Positions 53,312 to 61,779 of a stretch of DNA of 64,000 nucleotides are shown one piece after another. Below the pieces are notes generated by a model. That model saw nothing but the letters and a program-made list of their open reading frames with translations. It searched no databases and was not told where the DNA came from. The DNA comes from Gloeocapsopsis sp. IPPAS B-1203 (lineage in GTDB: Bacteria > Cyanobacteriota > Cyanobacteriia > Cyanobacteriales > Chroococcidiopsidaceae): positions 124,001-188,000 of the forward strand of contig NZ_PEIG01000006.1 in assembly GCF_002749975.1 (NCBI RefSeq), read 5' to 3'. The position numbers and the translations under genes are program-made. Position 1 is the stretch's first letter, and every line of letters begins with the position of its first letter.

Positions 53312-54139
53312 TTATTCTGCTGCGAGCAAAGGAAGCTTCTGAGCTGTTACAAGAAATACTCGTTCGACATTAGGAACATCACGAGGCGGTAACTTGCAGG
53401 TGTAACGTCCAAAGTGTGCGCCTTCATCTCCAGGTTGAATGACATTCGCTTTCCATCCATAGTTTGCTAGCAGTGCTTCTGGATTGTCGAATCCAGAACG
53501 CCAATATCCCCGAAAGTCACTGTCTGTAGCTGATTGTATTGCCCTAGTATTGATGACATCTAAACCAAGCCAACTTCCGGTTACAGCCAGTTGTGAAACT
53601 GTTGTTAGCATATCGACTTGATCTAAATTTAAGTACATTAATAAGCCTTCGATCAACCATATAGAAGGTATATTAGGACGATATCCTTGCAATAATGGTA
53701 AATGTGACCAAGGTTGAGTCAGATCTGCCGCGATCGCACATCTTTGGCAAGTAGATAATACGTCCTTCAATACAGCATTCTTATAACTGAGAACTTCAGA
53801 CTGATCGAGTTCGTATACTTTAGTATTTACTAACCAAGGAAGCCGAAAAGCTCGCGTGTCCATTCCTGAGGCTAAAATGACAACTTGAGGTGTTTGTTTA
53901 GCTAACAGAAAATTATCAAAAAACCGCGTGCGAACAACAACATAAGGTCTTCCTTCTTCTTCTGGTTTAATTTTACGTTGTGCCAAAAAGGCGAATGCCT
54001 CAGCACTAACAAGTTGGGTTGCAAACGGATCGTTAAAAATGCGATCGCATCTTGCCGTTTCTTGCGATCGCATTGCTGCTGCCAGTCTTGCAGATAGTGA
54101 TATAAATGCCTTTGAGTCAAGCTGTTGATATTGCGTCAT
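53312..54139 (-). CDS. SAM-dependent methyltransferase of the leucine carboxyl methyltransferase (PPM) family
   Basis: A 275-aa protein starting at the ATG at 54139 (TQYQQLDSKAFISLSARLAA), preferred over 54187. Signatures: ETARCDRIFNDPFATQLVSAEAF, PYVVVRTRFFDNFLL, and the SAM-binding VVILASGMDTRAFRLPWLVNTKVYELDQSEVLSYKN, all typical of the PF04072 family, many of whose bacterial members methylate small metabolites or polyketides. The specific substrate is unknown. No biosynthetic genes are adjacent. Confidence 0.85.
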   Translation of the reverse strand: MTQYQQLDSKAFISLSARLAAAMRSQETARCDRIFNDPFATQLVSAEAFAFLAQRKIKPEEEGRPYVVVRTRFFDNFLLAKQTPQVVILASGMDTRAFRLPWLVNTKVYELDQSEVLSYKNAVLKDVLSTCQRCAIAADLTQPWSHLPLLQGYRPNIPSIWLIEGLLMYLNLDQVDMLTTVSQLAVTGSWLGLDVINTRAIQSATDSDFRGYWRSGFDNPEALLANYGWKANVIQPGDEGAHFGRYTCKLPPRDVPNVERVFLVTAQKLPLLAAE

Positions 54140-54302
54140 TTTCTGCTCTGGCGTGATATTTACGTATGTGTATCTATTACAAATCACTACACGAAGTTCA
54201 CACGCTTTTCCGATAGTTAACCTTATAAGTCAGTGCAATTGTGCGTAGCACAGTACCCGCAGCGATCAACTCAAGAAAATTACAGAGCCACAACTTTAGC
54301 TA

Positions 54303-55490
54303 TTAAGCCTTTACACTATCAGCAAAACGAATTTTCAAGTAATCTTCCTCCATCTTTGCGCCTGCTGGCTGTAATGCTGCTAAAGCTTGCGGTAATACTA
54401 AGTTACGCCGATGATTACCGATAGTAATATTCAATTCATCTCCTGTTTTACTTAGTTGAATATTGTCTTTGGCAATTCCTGGTAAATAAAGTTCTAAGCT
54501 GTATTGATTGTTATCTTGAATAATGCGCACTGTAGTTTCTTTGTAATAAACTTGTGTCGGATCTTCGTCTTTGTAAAGTGTATCTTTGAGCCGCTCTAAA
54601 GCTGCTAAACCACATAATTCCTCAGAATATAAAGGTACCTCTTTTACAGGTAATGGACGGAAGTTTTCGTGAATTTCATAGCGATATTGCTGTTGATTTT
54701 CTTTCCATCTTTGAAAGAAAGGATCTTGAACTTCTTCAGGAATAATACGATTGGCAACAACTAAATCTGTTGCAACGTTGTACAAACTTAAATAAGCGTG
54801 GGCGCGTAGCGATTCCTTCAGCACCATCTTTTCAGGATTCGTCACTAAGCGTACCGAAGTTTGCATATTATCGGTTAAGACTTTTTCTAATGCTTCAATT
54901 TGTTCGTAGAACTCATACGGCGCATCCATCACTTCTTTATCTGGTAAAGAAAAACCTGCGATCGGTCGAAATAATGGCTCTACAAGTGGTCTTAATGCAA
55001 CAGACATCTTTTGCAAAGGTTTGTAGAAACGTCGCATATACCAGCCGCTAACTTCCGGTAAACTCAATAAACGCAATGCTGTACCAGTTGGAGCCGAGTC
55101 GATAATTAAGACATCAAACTCGCCTTCGTCATAGTGGCGTTTCATACGCACCAAACCGAAAATTTCATCCATCCCAGGAAGAATTGCCAGTTCCTCAGCT
55201 TGAACTCCATCGAGTCCCCGCGCCTGTAAAACTTGAGTAATATAGCGCTTAACAGCTCCCCAGTTGCCTTCTAATTCTAATAATGCGTCTAATTCGGCTC
55301 CCCAGAGGTTTGGGCGGACTTGTCGCGGATCGTGTCCTAGTTCTAAGTCAAAACTATCGGCAAGTGAATGTGCTGGATCAGTACTTAAAACGAGTGTGCG
55401 ATAGCCCAACTCTGCACAACGAAGTCCAGTAGCAGCAGCAACAGAGGTTTTTCCAACTCCTCCTTTGCCTGTCATTAAAATTACACGCAT
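54303..55490 (-). CDS. ArsA/Get3-family ATPase with C-terminal Hsp20-like domain
   Basis: A 395-aa ATPase of the anion-pump/Get3 family. The N-terminus begins [20 protein letters not shown] (deviant Walker A, Lys in GKGGVGKT), with [12 protein letters not shown] (switch I) and [18 protein letters not shown] (switch II). The C-terminal 80 residues ([28 protein letters not shown]...[24 protein letters not shown]) are a small heat-shock/alpha-crystallin-like domain, the ArsA_HSP20 module seen in photosynthetic organisms. It is single-domain in ATPase terms, so it functions as a dimer. No arsB or arsR genes are near, so arsenite export is unlikely; a chaperone role for membrane proteins is inferred. 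Confidence 0.9.
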   Translation of the reverse strand: MRVILMTGKGGVGKTSVAAATGLRCAELGYRTLVLSTDPAHSLADSFDLELGHDPRQVRPNLWGAELDALLELEGNWGAVKRYITQVLQARGLDGVQAEELAILPGMDEIFGLVRMKRHYDEGEFDVLIIDSAPTGTALRLLSLPEVSGWYMRRFYKPLQKMSVALRPLVEPLFRPIAGFSLPDKEVMDAPYEFYEQIEALEKVLTDNMQTSVRLVTNPEKMVLKESLRAHAYLSLYNVATDLVVANRIIPEEVQDPFFQRWKENQQQYRYEIHENFRPLPVKEVPLYSEELCGLAALERLKDTLYKDEDPTQVYYKETTVRIIQDNNQYSLELYLPGIAKDNIQLSKTGDELNITIGNHRRNLVLPQALAALQPAGAKMEEDYLKIRFADSVKA

Positions 55491-55533
55491 GAAAGCTTTT
55501 ATCCTGTTTAAGCAATGTTTATATTTCTTTACT

Positions 55534-55920
55534 TTATCTATTCTTGGTAGGAAGATGCTGTTTTATGACGTCTAATCGCGAACATTTCCAGTAATCGACA
55601 TGAGAAGTAATGATGTCTTGTTGATTGACACGTAACTCACTCCAACCAGGAATTGCAATGCGGGGTTTCCAGGGTACAGGAGTGTTCCAACTTAAAGTCC
55701 ACTCAGTTTTAATCGTGTTTCCCTCACGGTGGATATCATGTAAGTCCATTTTGGGTGCAATGAACCACGTTTCAATAAACTTGATCATCGCTTGATATTT
55801 TTTAACACCACGAAATTCGTTTAAGGGATCTTTGAAGTACACGTCTTGGGCATAGAGGCTGTATGTTTGGTTAGCAGGAAATCTTTGATAATCTTGTTTG
55901 AGAATTTCAACAATGTCCAT
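55534..55920 (-). CDS. DUF2358 family protein
   Basis: A 128-aa protein of the plant/cyanobacterial DUF2358 family, with an NTF2-like (SnoaL-type) fold expected. The ATG at 55920 ([14 protein letters not shown]) is chosen rather than 55980. Signatures: [40 protein letters not shown] and [23 protein letters not shown]...ITSHVDYW. Function unknown. It lies 43 bases upstream of the ArsA-type gene on the same strand, so the two are likely one operon. Confidence 0.85.
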   Translation of the reverse strand: MDIVEILKQDYQRFPANQTYSLYAQDVYFKDPLNEFRGVKKYQAMIKFIETWFIAPKMDLHDIHREGNTIKTEWTLSWNTPVPWKPRIAIPGWSELRVNQQDIITSHVDYWKCSRLDVIKQHLPTKNR

Positions 55921-56061
55921 AAAGAAAATAGAAGAAGTGCGATCGCTTGTACTCACTTTAATAACTTCTTTGCTTTGCAACCTCTAGCTTTTTCTATAGA
56001 AGGAGCTGCGTATTGGTCATTTAAAATTTGAAAAGCAGGAAAAATAACTCGGTCTTAAGTC

Positions 56062-56628
56062 TTACTCAACTTCTTGCCATAAGCGTTCTAGCTGTCGTCG
56101 CCATGCTGCTAACGTTTGTTCACGCGATTGTGCGCCTTGTTCCATATCGCCTAAAATTCCTTCTTCATAAAAGCGATCGAGATTTTGAAGTGTGGCTTCG
56201 AGGGTTAATCCTTGCTGTTTTGCTGCAAGAATGATTTGACGCATGCGACTTTCGACTAATTGTGAAAACACATCATTAAGTCCGGCTTGGTGTAGTGCAA
56301 CTAAACGCGCGATCGCATCTGCTAAATCAGTACGTACTAAACTTTCTACACTGTGCTGAAATACTCCCCAAACGACACCTTGTTGCAGAGCATAGCGCAC
56401 CTCTTGAGTATCATCAAAATTAGCAGCTAAAAGTTGTTCCGTAAAAGGTTGTGCGGCTTCGGCTGACATGATTGGTAGCAAAACACGCAACCACGATTGA
56501 TCGTCAGATAAAAGTACCAACAAACGAAACCCAGAAGTTTCAATTTGCCACGAACCAGGGGCGATCGCTTGTACAGTTGCTGGTTCAAAAATATCTGTAA
56601 GCGTACTTGCAATTTCTTCAGGTATCAT
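56062..56628 (-). CDS. Conserved cyanobacterial protein of unknown function, paired with DUF4912 gene
   Basis: Function not recognised. The ATG at 56628 (IPEEIASTLTDIFEPATVQ) gives 188 aa; the longer alternative from 56712 would translate terminator sequence. The first 120 residues look alpha/beta (SWQIETSGFRLLVLLSDDQSWLRVLLPI...FTEQLLAANFDDTQEVRYALQQGVVWGVFQHSVESL), reminiscent of chaperone-like folds, and the last 60 are helical and Gln-rich. No signal or membrane segment. It lies 76 bases after the DUF4912 gene, separated by a strong hairpin terminator. Confidence 0.72.
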   Translation of the reverse strand: MIPEEIASTLTDIFEPATVQAIAPGSWQIETSGFRLLVLLSDDQSWLRVLLPIMSAEAAQPFTEQLLAANFDDTQEVRYALQQGVVWGVFQHSVESLVRTDLADAIARLVALHQAGLNDVFSQLVESRMRQIILAAKQQGLTLEATLQNLDRFYEEGILGDMEQGAQSREQTLAAWRRQLERLWQEVE

Positions 56629-56637
56629 AATCTTTAA

Positions 56638-56667
56638 TGAAAAGAAACCCCCGACGATTGTCGAGGG
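56638..56667 (-). terminator. Terminator/attenuator between DUF4912 gene and downstream gene
   Basis: On the minus strand CCCTCGAC-AATC-GTCGGGGG (56667-56648) forms an eight-pair GC-rich stem, followed by TTTCTTTT (56647-56638). It lies 38 bases after the DUF4912 stop and 10 bases before the next gene's ATG, so it terminates most transcripts while letting some read through. Confidence 0.75.
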
Positions 56668-56704
56668 ATTTTGTAATCTATTTATCAGTTTGGCAGATAA
56701 TGCT

Positions 56705-57958
56705 TTAAGCAAACCACTCTGGAACAGCTTCTTCTTTTGTATTAGTGTTCCGTGATGGTGTTTCGCGCGTGAACTTCATATGAACTGAGCGCGTTTGCTC
56801 GCCATCAGCTGCTACCGCCACAATTGGATAGTCGATTAAACCATCTTGGAAAGACATCTGGAAACGGAACGTGCCATCAGGATTCAACTTAATTGGACGT
56901 CCACCAATTGTTACTGTAGCATCGGGTTCCGTTGCACCATAAACAATCAACTCTGCATCTGCGATGAGCCAGAACTGACGCGGGCGCATCGGAATTGCCG
57001 AAGCTGAGAAACCAGCGCCCGACATACCAACACCTGACATACCAGCACCTGACATTGTTGGTACAGCCCACATCCCCATTCCCGAGGCAGTGACATAAGA
57101 GCTAATTGACTGTACGCCAACCATCTGAGCGGAACCTGGTACTTGCTGCATTGAGCCATAGAGTGAACCTGCTACTCTTTGTGCTTCAACACCTTGAGCC
57201 ATACCAAAGATTTCGTCGTAGATCGGATTGCTGTCTTGTTGAACTCCAGCAGTTGCCATCCGCTTGGCTGGAGGTACAAGTTCAAAGACAGTCTGACCGC
57301 GCAGATCTTCTTCAAAGCTAACAGTAATGAAATGATCTTCAATCCAGTCGCTAGGGTAAACTGGCGGTACATGAACAGGTGCTGAACGTGCTAAAACTAA
57401 CCAACGACCATCAGCACAACGATAACCAATATCGACAACATAGTCGCGATCGCTGACAGGAATCGGTAAATACCACTCTCGTGCTAACTCATCACAAGGA
57501 TATTCTTGAATGCTGTGTGGACTTTGGTAATCTATGTCAATATCTGTAACGTCATAAATGCGCAGTGCTAGCTGTTGTCCGCCTTGTTTGCGCAAGTCTT
57601 CTTTATGATCGTTTGGGATATCCCAATAAGTATAAGCCCATTGGGGATCGCGAGGCAGTAGCACAATCCGACTTTCGCCATAACCATCGGGTAATTCGGC
57701 TAAACCTTCATCTACATCAGCTAAGGAGCCACCTGTGCGGTCATCTTGACCTAGTTCAAATTTAGCTGCTTCCACTGCTTCTTGTGCCTCCAGTGTACGA
57801 GTTGGAACAACAGAAACTTTTGTGCGCTCGATTTGTTGAATTGCCGCTAGCAGTTGCGCCTTCCGCATTCGGCTATAACGCGAGACACCATATTCACTGG
57901 CAACTCTTCTTAGCTGCCGTAAGGTCATCTCATCTAAAGGTGGGCGTTCTTTAGCCAT
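56705..57958 (-). CDS. DUF4912 protein with N-terminal Rho-N-like helical domain
   Basis: A 417-aa cyanobacterial protein. Residues 1-45 (LDEMTLRQLRRVASEYGVSRYSRMRKAQLLAAIQQIE) look like a Rho termination-factor N-terminal/SAP-like helical domain. The middle DUF4912 region includes RIVLLPRDPQWAYTYWDIPNDHKEDL...QLALRIYDVTDIDID and WLVLARSAPVHVPPV. A Gly/Met/Ala-rich low-complexity stretch (MSGAGMSGVGMSGAGFSASA) precedes a second beta-sandwich-like segment (ELIVYGATEPDATVTIGGRPIKLNPDGTFRF). No function is established. No signal peptide. Confidence 0.85.
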   Translation of the reverse strand: MAKERPPLDEMTLRQLRRVASEYGVSRYSRMRKAQLLAAIQQIERTKVSVVPTRTLEAQEAVEAAKFELGQDDRTGGSLADVDEGLAELPDGYGESRIVLLPRDPQWAYTYWDIPNDHKEDLRKQGGQQLALRIYDVTDIDIDYQSPHSIQEYPCDELAREWYLPIPVSDRDYVVDIGYRCADGRWLVLARSAPVHVPPVYPSDWIEDHFITVSFEEDLRGQTVFELVPPAKRMATAGVQQDSNPIYDEIFGMAQGVEAQRVAGSLYGSMQQVPGSAQMVGVQSISSYVTASGMGMWAVPTMSGAGMSGVGMSGAGFSASAIPMRPRQFWLIADAELIVYGATEPDATVTIGGRPIKLNPDGTFRFQMSFQDGLIDYPIVAVAADGEQTRSVHMKFTRETPSRNTNTKEEAVPEWFA

Positions 57959-58538
57959 GAATTTTGTCTCCGGTAATTTGAATCAACTATTCTGTTGCCG
58001 GACAAAAACTCCGTTCTGTCGGTGACATCCAGTGCCAAAATGACTGCAATCTTGTTTGACTGGTGAGGGCATCTGAATGTTTTGTTATGCATTTAGCTTC
58101 TTGAACGGCTCTTGTTGGTGCATCCTTGACAATCCTACGTATGCTAAAAAACAGCATTTTTTTGGGATCGTGGGGATCGCTTGTTACTAACTATTAAGCC
58201 GCAAATCCTCTTTAGGGATCAAGGGGTACTCAAGGCAGCTTTGAGTAATTCTACGCATTAATCAACCTTTCGGGGATCAAAATGTCATAATTTCATAACA
58301 ATAGCAATAGAGCGCCCCTTTGTTTGTTATGAAAACTTGACAATTAAATTCAAGTGCTTAGGTTATCACTTTTCAACTTTTCTCAATTGGCGCATATAAA
58401 ATAACTCACAGGAGTACTCAAGCTTTTATTTGTCTTTCCCCAATCTTTAGCCGTTCGTTACTATTTCACTAAATGAGAATTACACATCGTTTCTCTTCTG
58501 CGCCCCTACTTTTCTACTCCTCTGCTTTTGTACTTTAA
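57959..58538. other. Intergenic region between divergent DUF4912 and cobB genes
   Basis: 580 bases. It contains an orphan plus-strand terminator at 58141-58163 (listed separately) and several GGGATC-containing phrases (58170s, 58215, 58275). No ORF was recognised. The promoter of cobB must lie between about 58300 and 58538. Confidence 0.5.
58141..58163 (+). terminator. Orphan Rho-independent terminator-like hairpin
   Basis: ATGCT (58141-58145) and AGCAT (58153-58157) pair around A-rich loop AAAAAAC, followed by TTTTTT. On the plus strand there is no upstream gene, because the neighbour at 56705-57958 runs the other way. It might end a short RNA transcribed from 57960-58140 or act in a leader; or be a chance structure, since the stem is only five pairs. 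Confidence 0.4.
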
Positions 58539-59921
58539 ATGGCATTGATTATCGCTGGAGAACGTAGTGGCGTTGGTAAAACGACAGTAACGCTGATGTT
58601 GCTTGCTTATCTAAGCCAGCGGCTACAGGTGCAATCTTTCAAGGTTGGACCTGATTACATTGACCCGATGTTTCATCAGTATGTAACAAAACGCCCCTGC
58701 CGCAATTTAGATTTGATATTGACTAATGATGCTTATGTAAAGCAGTCCTTCAAACATCACACTCAAGGTGTTGATTGTGCGCTGGTAGAAGGCGTTATGG
58801 GATTATTTGATGGTGCTACGGGTATTGATGACACAGCCAGTACGGCACACATTGCACGGTTATTAGAGTTACCAGTTTTACTTGTCATTGACTGTAGCCG
58901 GTTATCGCGATCTGTAGCGGCGATCGCTCACGGTTATCGTTCGTTCGATCCACGAGTCAAAATTGCGGGGGTTGTTCTAAATCGTGTTGGTAGCGATCGC
59001 CATTTGCAACTTCTTCAAGAAGCACTAGAGTCAATACAGTTACCAATTCTTGGTGTATTACGCCGTTCTGATGATCTAACAATTCCCGATCGTCACCTAG
59101 GTTTAGTTCCCACCGCAGAAATGACGCAACTCGATCAATTGATCGATAAATTTGCGCAACTTGGAGAAACCTGTTTTGACTGGGAACAGTTATTACCACT
59201 TTTAAAACGAGTGAATGGTTTTAGCGTAACGACAGAAGATGAAGAAAAGCTCGCAAGTGCTACCCATAGTATTTCACTCAGAATAGCAGTGGCACGCGAT
59301 CGCGCTTTTAGTTTCTACTACCCAGATAACTTAGAGATTCTGGTACAACTGGGTGCAGAAATCGTTTATTGGAGTCCATTGACAGATCCTGACTTACCAG
59401 AAAACATCCAAGGATTATATTTCGGGGGCGGCTTTCCTGAAGTATTTGCCCAACAATTGACAGAAAATAAATCAGCACGGGTAGCAGTAAAAAAAGCAAT
59501 TGAGCGAGGAATGCCTACTTATGCCGAATGTGGTGGGTTAATGTATTTGTCGCAGGCGATCGTCGATTTTGAATGTCAATCTTGGTCAATGGTAGACATC
59601 ATTCCTGCAACAGCAATTATGGATTCTCGCTTAACACTCGGTTATCGCCGAGCAAATGTATTGCAAAGTCCACTGTTTAAGACTGGTACAGTAATCTGGG
59701 GACACGAGTTTCATCGATCGCGGCTCAATGAAATACCAACAGAGCCTTTATTTGAACTTCAAGGATACAATTCTTCAAGCTTAATGTTAGAAGGGTGGCA
59801 AGCGTATCAAGTTCATGCGTCTTATCTTCACCTTCATTTTGGTGGAAACATAGCAATTCCTCAACAGTTTCTACAACGCTGTCTTAAGTTTCGTGGATCT
59901 CAACTCAGCGAGCAAGATTAA
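58539..59921 (+). CDS. cbiA: Cobyrinate a,c-diamide synthase CobB/CbiA
   Basis: Glutamine-dependent amidotransferase that amidates cobyrinic acid at the a and c positions. The N-terminal P-loop part (ALIIAGERSGVGKTTVTLMLLAYL; VQSFKVGPDYIDPMFHQY; VEGVMGLFDGATG) is followed by the C-terminal glutaminase-like domain with GLYFGGGFPEVFAQQL, the Cys-containing PTYAECGGLMYLS, and VHASYLHLHFGGN. 460 aa is normal. It is the second cobalamin gene in the window (cobM at 44876), but the two are far apart. The cyanobacterial product is usually pseudocobalamin. Confidence 0.95.
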   Translation: MALIIAGERSGVGKTTVTLMLLAYLSQRLQVQSFKVGPDYIDPMFHQYVTKRPCRNLDLILTNDAYVKQSFKHHTQGVDCALVEGVMGLFDGATGIDDTASTAHIARLLELPVLLVIDCSRLSRSVAAIAHGYRSFDPRVKIAGVVLNRVGSDRHLQLLQEALESIQLPILGVLRRSDDLTIPDRHLGLVPTAEMTQLDQLIDKFAQLGETCFDWEQLLPLLKRVNGFSVTTEDEEKLASATHSISLRIAVARDRAFSFYYPDNLEILVQLGAEIVYWSPLTDPDLPENIQGLYFGGGFPEVFAQQLTENKSARVAVKKAIERGMPTYAECGGLMYLSQAIVDFECQSWSMVDIIPATAIMDSRLTLGYRRANVLQSPLFKTGTVIWGHEFHRSRLNEIPTEPLFELQGYNSSSLMLEGWQAYQVHASYLHLHFGGNIAIPQQFLQRCLKFRGSQLSEQD

Positions 59922-60044
59922 AAATTACACATATCGCTCCCGTTCTTTTACCGCTTCAACGATTCGAGCGATCGCGTAGCGTCTCGAAGATTGGCTGGAC
60001 CGTCACATATAATAAATTCATCTCAGGACGTTTGAGGTTTTGCT

Positions 60045-60773
60045 ATGCTGCCCATCGACCTACAACACCTGCCCTCTAGTGATGAACTGCCCTGTTCTGA
60101 CGATACGCCCGTGGATAACGTAGGCGTTTCGCCGTCGCGAAGCGAGGATCAAAACCTACTGCCCAATGTACTGCTGTTTCTGCTCAATGCTATTTGGGCA
60201 GATCGGATGGATTGGGACTTTACGGTGGACATGGCAGTGTATCACACCACTGGCATCAGCCCTAGAGTACCGGTTGTACCCGATGCATTTCTGAGCTTGG
60301 GAGTGGAGCGCAAGAAGGGAGGAAAGTCGCGTCGCAGCTATGTTGTGTGGGAAGAAGGTGTAGAGATGGTGTCGCACAAGCCAGGGGGAGAGTATGACGA
60401 GAAGATGAACATCTATACTCGTTTAGGGGTTCTGTACTATGTAATTTACAACCCAGAGTTTTGGCAACGGGACAAGCGCCAGCCGTTTGAAGTGTACAAG
60501 CTGGTGAATGGTGAATATGAGTTGCAAAGTGGTGAACCTTGTTGGATGCCAGAGGTGGAATTAGGAATTGGACGCTGCCAGATGATATTTGGCAATGTAT
60601 TGCAGGAGCAGTTAGCGTGGTTTAATGTGAAGGGTGATCGCTACTTAAGTGAAGCTGAACAAGAACGGCAACAGCGAGAACTTGAACAACAACGAGCAGA
60701 CACCGAGCGATAACAAAAAGAACGACTTGCTGCACGACTGCGAGCATTAGGTGAAGATCCCGATCGGCTATAA
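60045..60773 (+). pseudogene. Uma2-family (DUF820) endonuclease-like gene with premature stop near the C-terminus
   Basis: ATG at 60045 opens a 222-aa frame ending at TAA 60711-60713. The fold part is DWDFTVDMAVYHTTGISPRVPVVPDAFLSLGVERK, with the conserved PDxxL element, then GEYDEKMNIYTRLGVLYYVIYNP and FGNVLQEQLAWFN. It ends in the coiled tail ERQQRELEQQRADTER, and after the stop the same frame continues QKERLAARLRALGEDPDRL then TAA at 60771-60773, which is the family's usual C-terminus. So a single nonsense mutation removes about 20 tail residues; the core is intact and could still function. A palindromic insertion lies near the N-terminus (60125-60144). Uma2 genes are numerous in cyanobacteria; the substrate is unknown. 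Confidence 0.8.
60125..60144. repeat. Palindromic repeat inside the Uma2 gene
   Basis: CGTTTCGC-CGTC-GCGAAGCG, an imperfect hairpin followed by AGGATC, encodes VSPSRSEDQ in the protein. Related phrases occur at about 59970-59985 (GCGTAGCGTCTCGAAGA) and 61620-61650 (GGCGTTCGGCTTTGCCGTCTCGCAGAG). Confidence 0.6.
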
Positions 60774-60883
60774 GGATTGGAGAATTAAAGGACAGACTAA
60801 TCAATCGCCTCTTTGTTTCAAAGTTTTGAGAGCGATCGCCCCTGGTTGATTCAAATCAAAAGGCTCACTTACAAGCACTTATG

Positions 60884-61459
60884 CTACCAAATTGGAGCCA
60901 GATTCAAGGTGAAGCCAGGAAGCACATCTTCCCCCGAAAGCGTCTCAGGTGCTCGGCATACTTCAATCGCCTTACCCGAACGATAAACTTCAACTTGCTT
61001 CGCCTTGCGGTTCAACAGCCAGCCCAAACGCGCACCATTATCAATATATTCGTGCATCTTGGCTTGTGTTGTAGACAGCGAATCACTCGGAGACATCAAC
61101 TCCACAACAAAATCGGGACAAAGCGGAATAAACTTCTCTTGCTGTTGGGGCGTGAGTGTGTTCCAGCGCTCCAAGGTTAACCAGGCTGCATCGGGTGAGC
61201 GATTGGCTCCATTGGGTAACTTGAATCCTCCAGAGGAGTCGAAAGCAACACCTGTACCATCTGCGTCTGTCCAATTAAACAATTGCTGAGTCAAACGCCC
61301 ATTGCGCTGGCTGGTTCCACCTCCGGTGGGCGGCATAATAATCAGTTCTCCTTGAGCAGTGCGCTCAAACCGCAAATCTCGATTGCGCTGACAAAGCTGG
61401 TAGAATTGCTCATCGGTTAGGTCGATGACAGATTTAATGTCAACGGTGAGAGCGTTCAT
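60884..61459 (-). CDS. Uma2-family (DUF820) endonuclease-like protein
   Basis: A 191-aa protein of the PD-(D/E)xK-like Uma2/DUF820 family. Signatures: LTDEQFYQLCQRNRDLRFERTAQGELIIMPPTGGGTSQRN, SPDAAWLTLERWNTL with the conserved PDAA acid, and FVVELMSPSDSLSTTQAKMHEYIDNGARLGWLLN with the ELxSP and Lys/Tyr positions. The catalytic layout is intact, so it may be an active nuclease, yet no substrate is known for the family. It converges with the truncated Uma2 gene upstream. Confidence 0.88.
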   Translation of the reverse strand: MNALTVDIKSVIDLTDEQFYQLCQRNRDLRFERTAQGELIIMPPTGGGTSQRNGRLTQQLFNWTDADGTGVAFDSSGGFKLPNGANRSPDAAWLTLERWNTLTPQQQEKFIPLCPDFVVELMSPSDSLSTTQAKMHEYIDNGARLGWLLNRKAKQVEVYRSGKAIEVCRAPETLSGEDVLPGFTLNLAPIW

Positions 61460-61779
61460 AAAATTTCAGCTAGGTTTGGTTTTTATTGTAATACGCTTCA
61501 TAACAAAGGAACTGCTGCACAAATCTCCAAGAGTGATCGCACCTCACTGCCAAAAACTCAATCAAAGGCGTTCGCACTTTCCACAATAGTAATTGCACCT
61601 CACTTCGTTTACTCAACCAAAGGCGTTCGGCTTTGCCGTCTCGCAGAGAATCGCACGTGTAGCTTTCACGCAAATAGCATAAATAGTGACTTTTGCATAT
61701 GAGGATGATTTTTCAGATCGCTACTTTGAAATAACAGTAGTAGGATTGCTAAATGAGCAGCGTATACTTTTTTATCAGC
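61460..61779. other. Intergenic region with imperfect tandem repeats, no gene recognised
   Basis: 320 bases. It contains two related blocks, ATCGCACCTCACTGCC...AATCAAAGGCGTTCG (about 61535-61572) and ATTGCACCTCACTTCG...AACCAAAGGCGTTCGG (about 61590-61631), an imperfect repeat of roughly 55 bases, plus a palindrome GGCTTTGCCGTCTCGCAG. The 67-aa frame at 61470-61673 is built from this repeat and is unlikely to be a gene. Confidence 0.55.

Noticed and set aside
61470-61673. 67-aa reading frame on the minus strand
   Set aside because: It is made of an imperfect tandem repeat and palindrome DNA, with no coding features.
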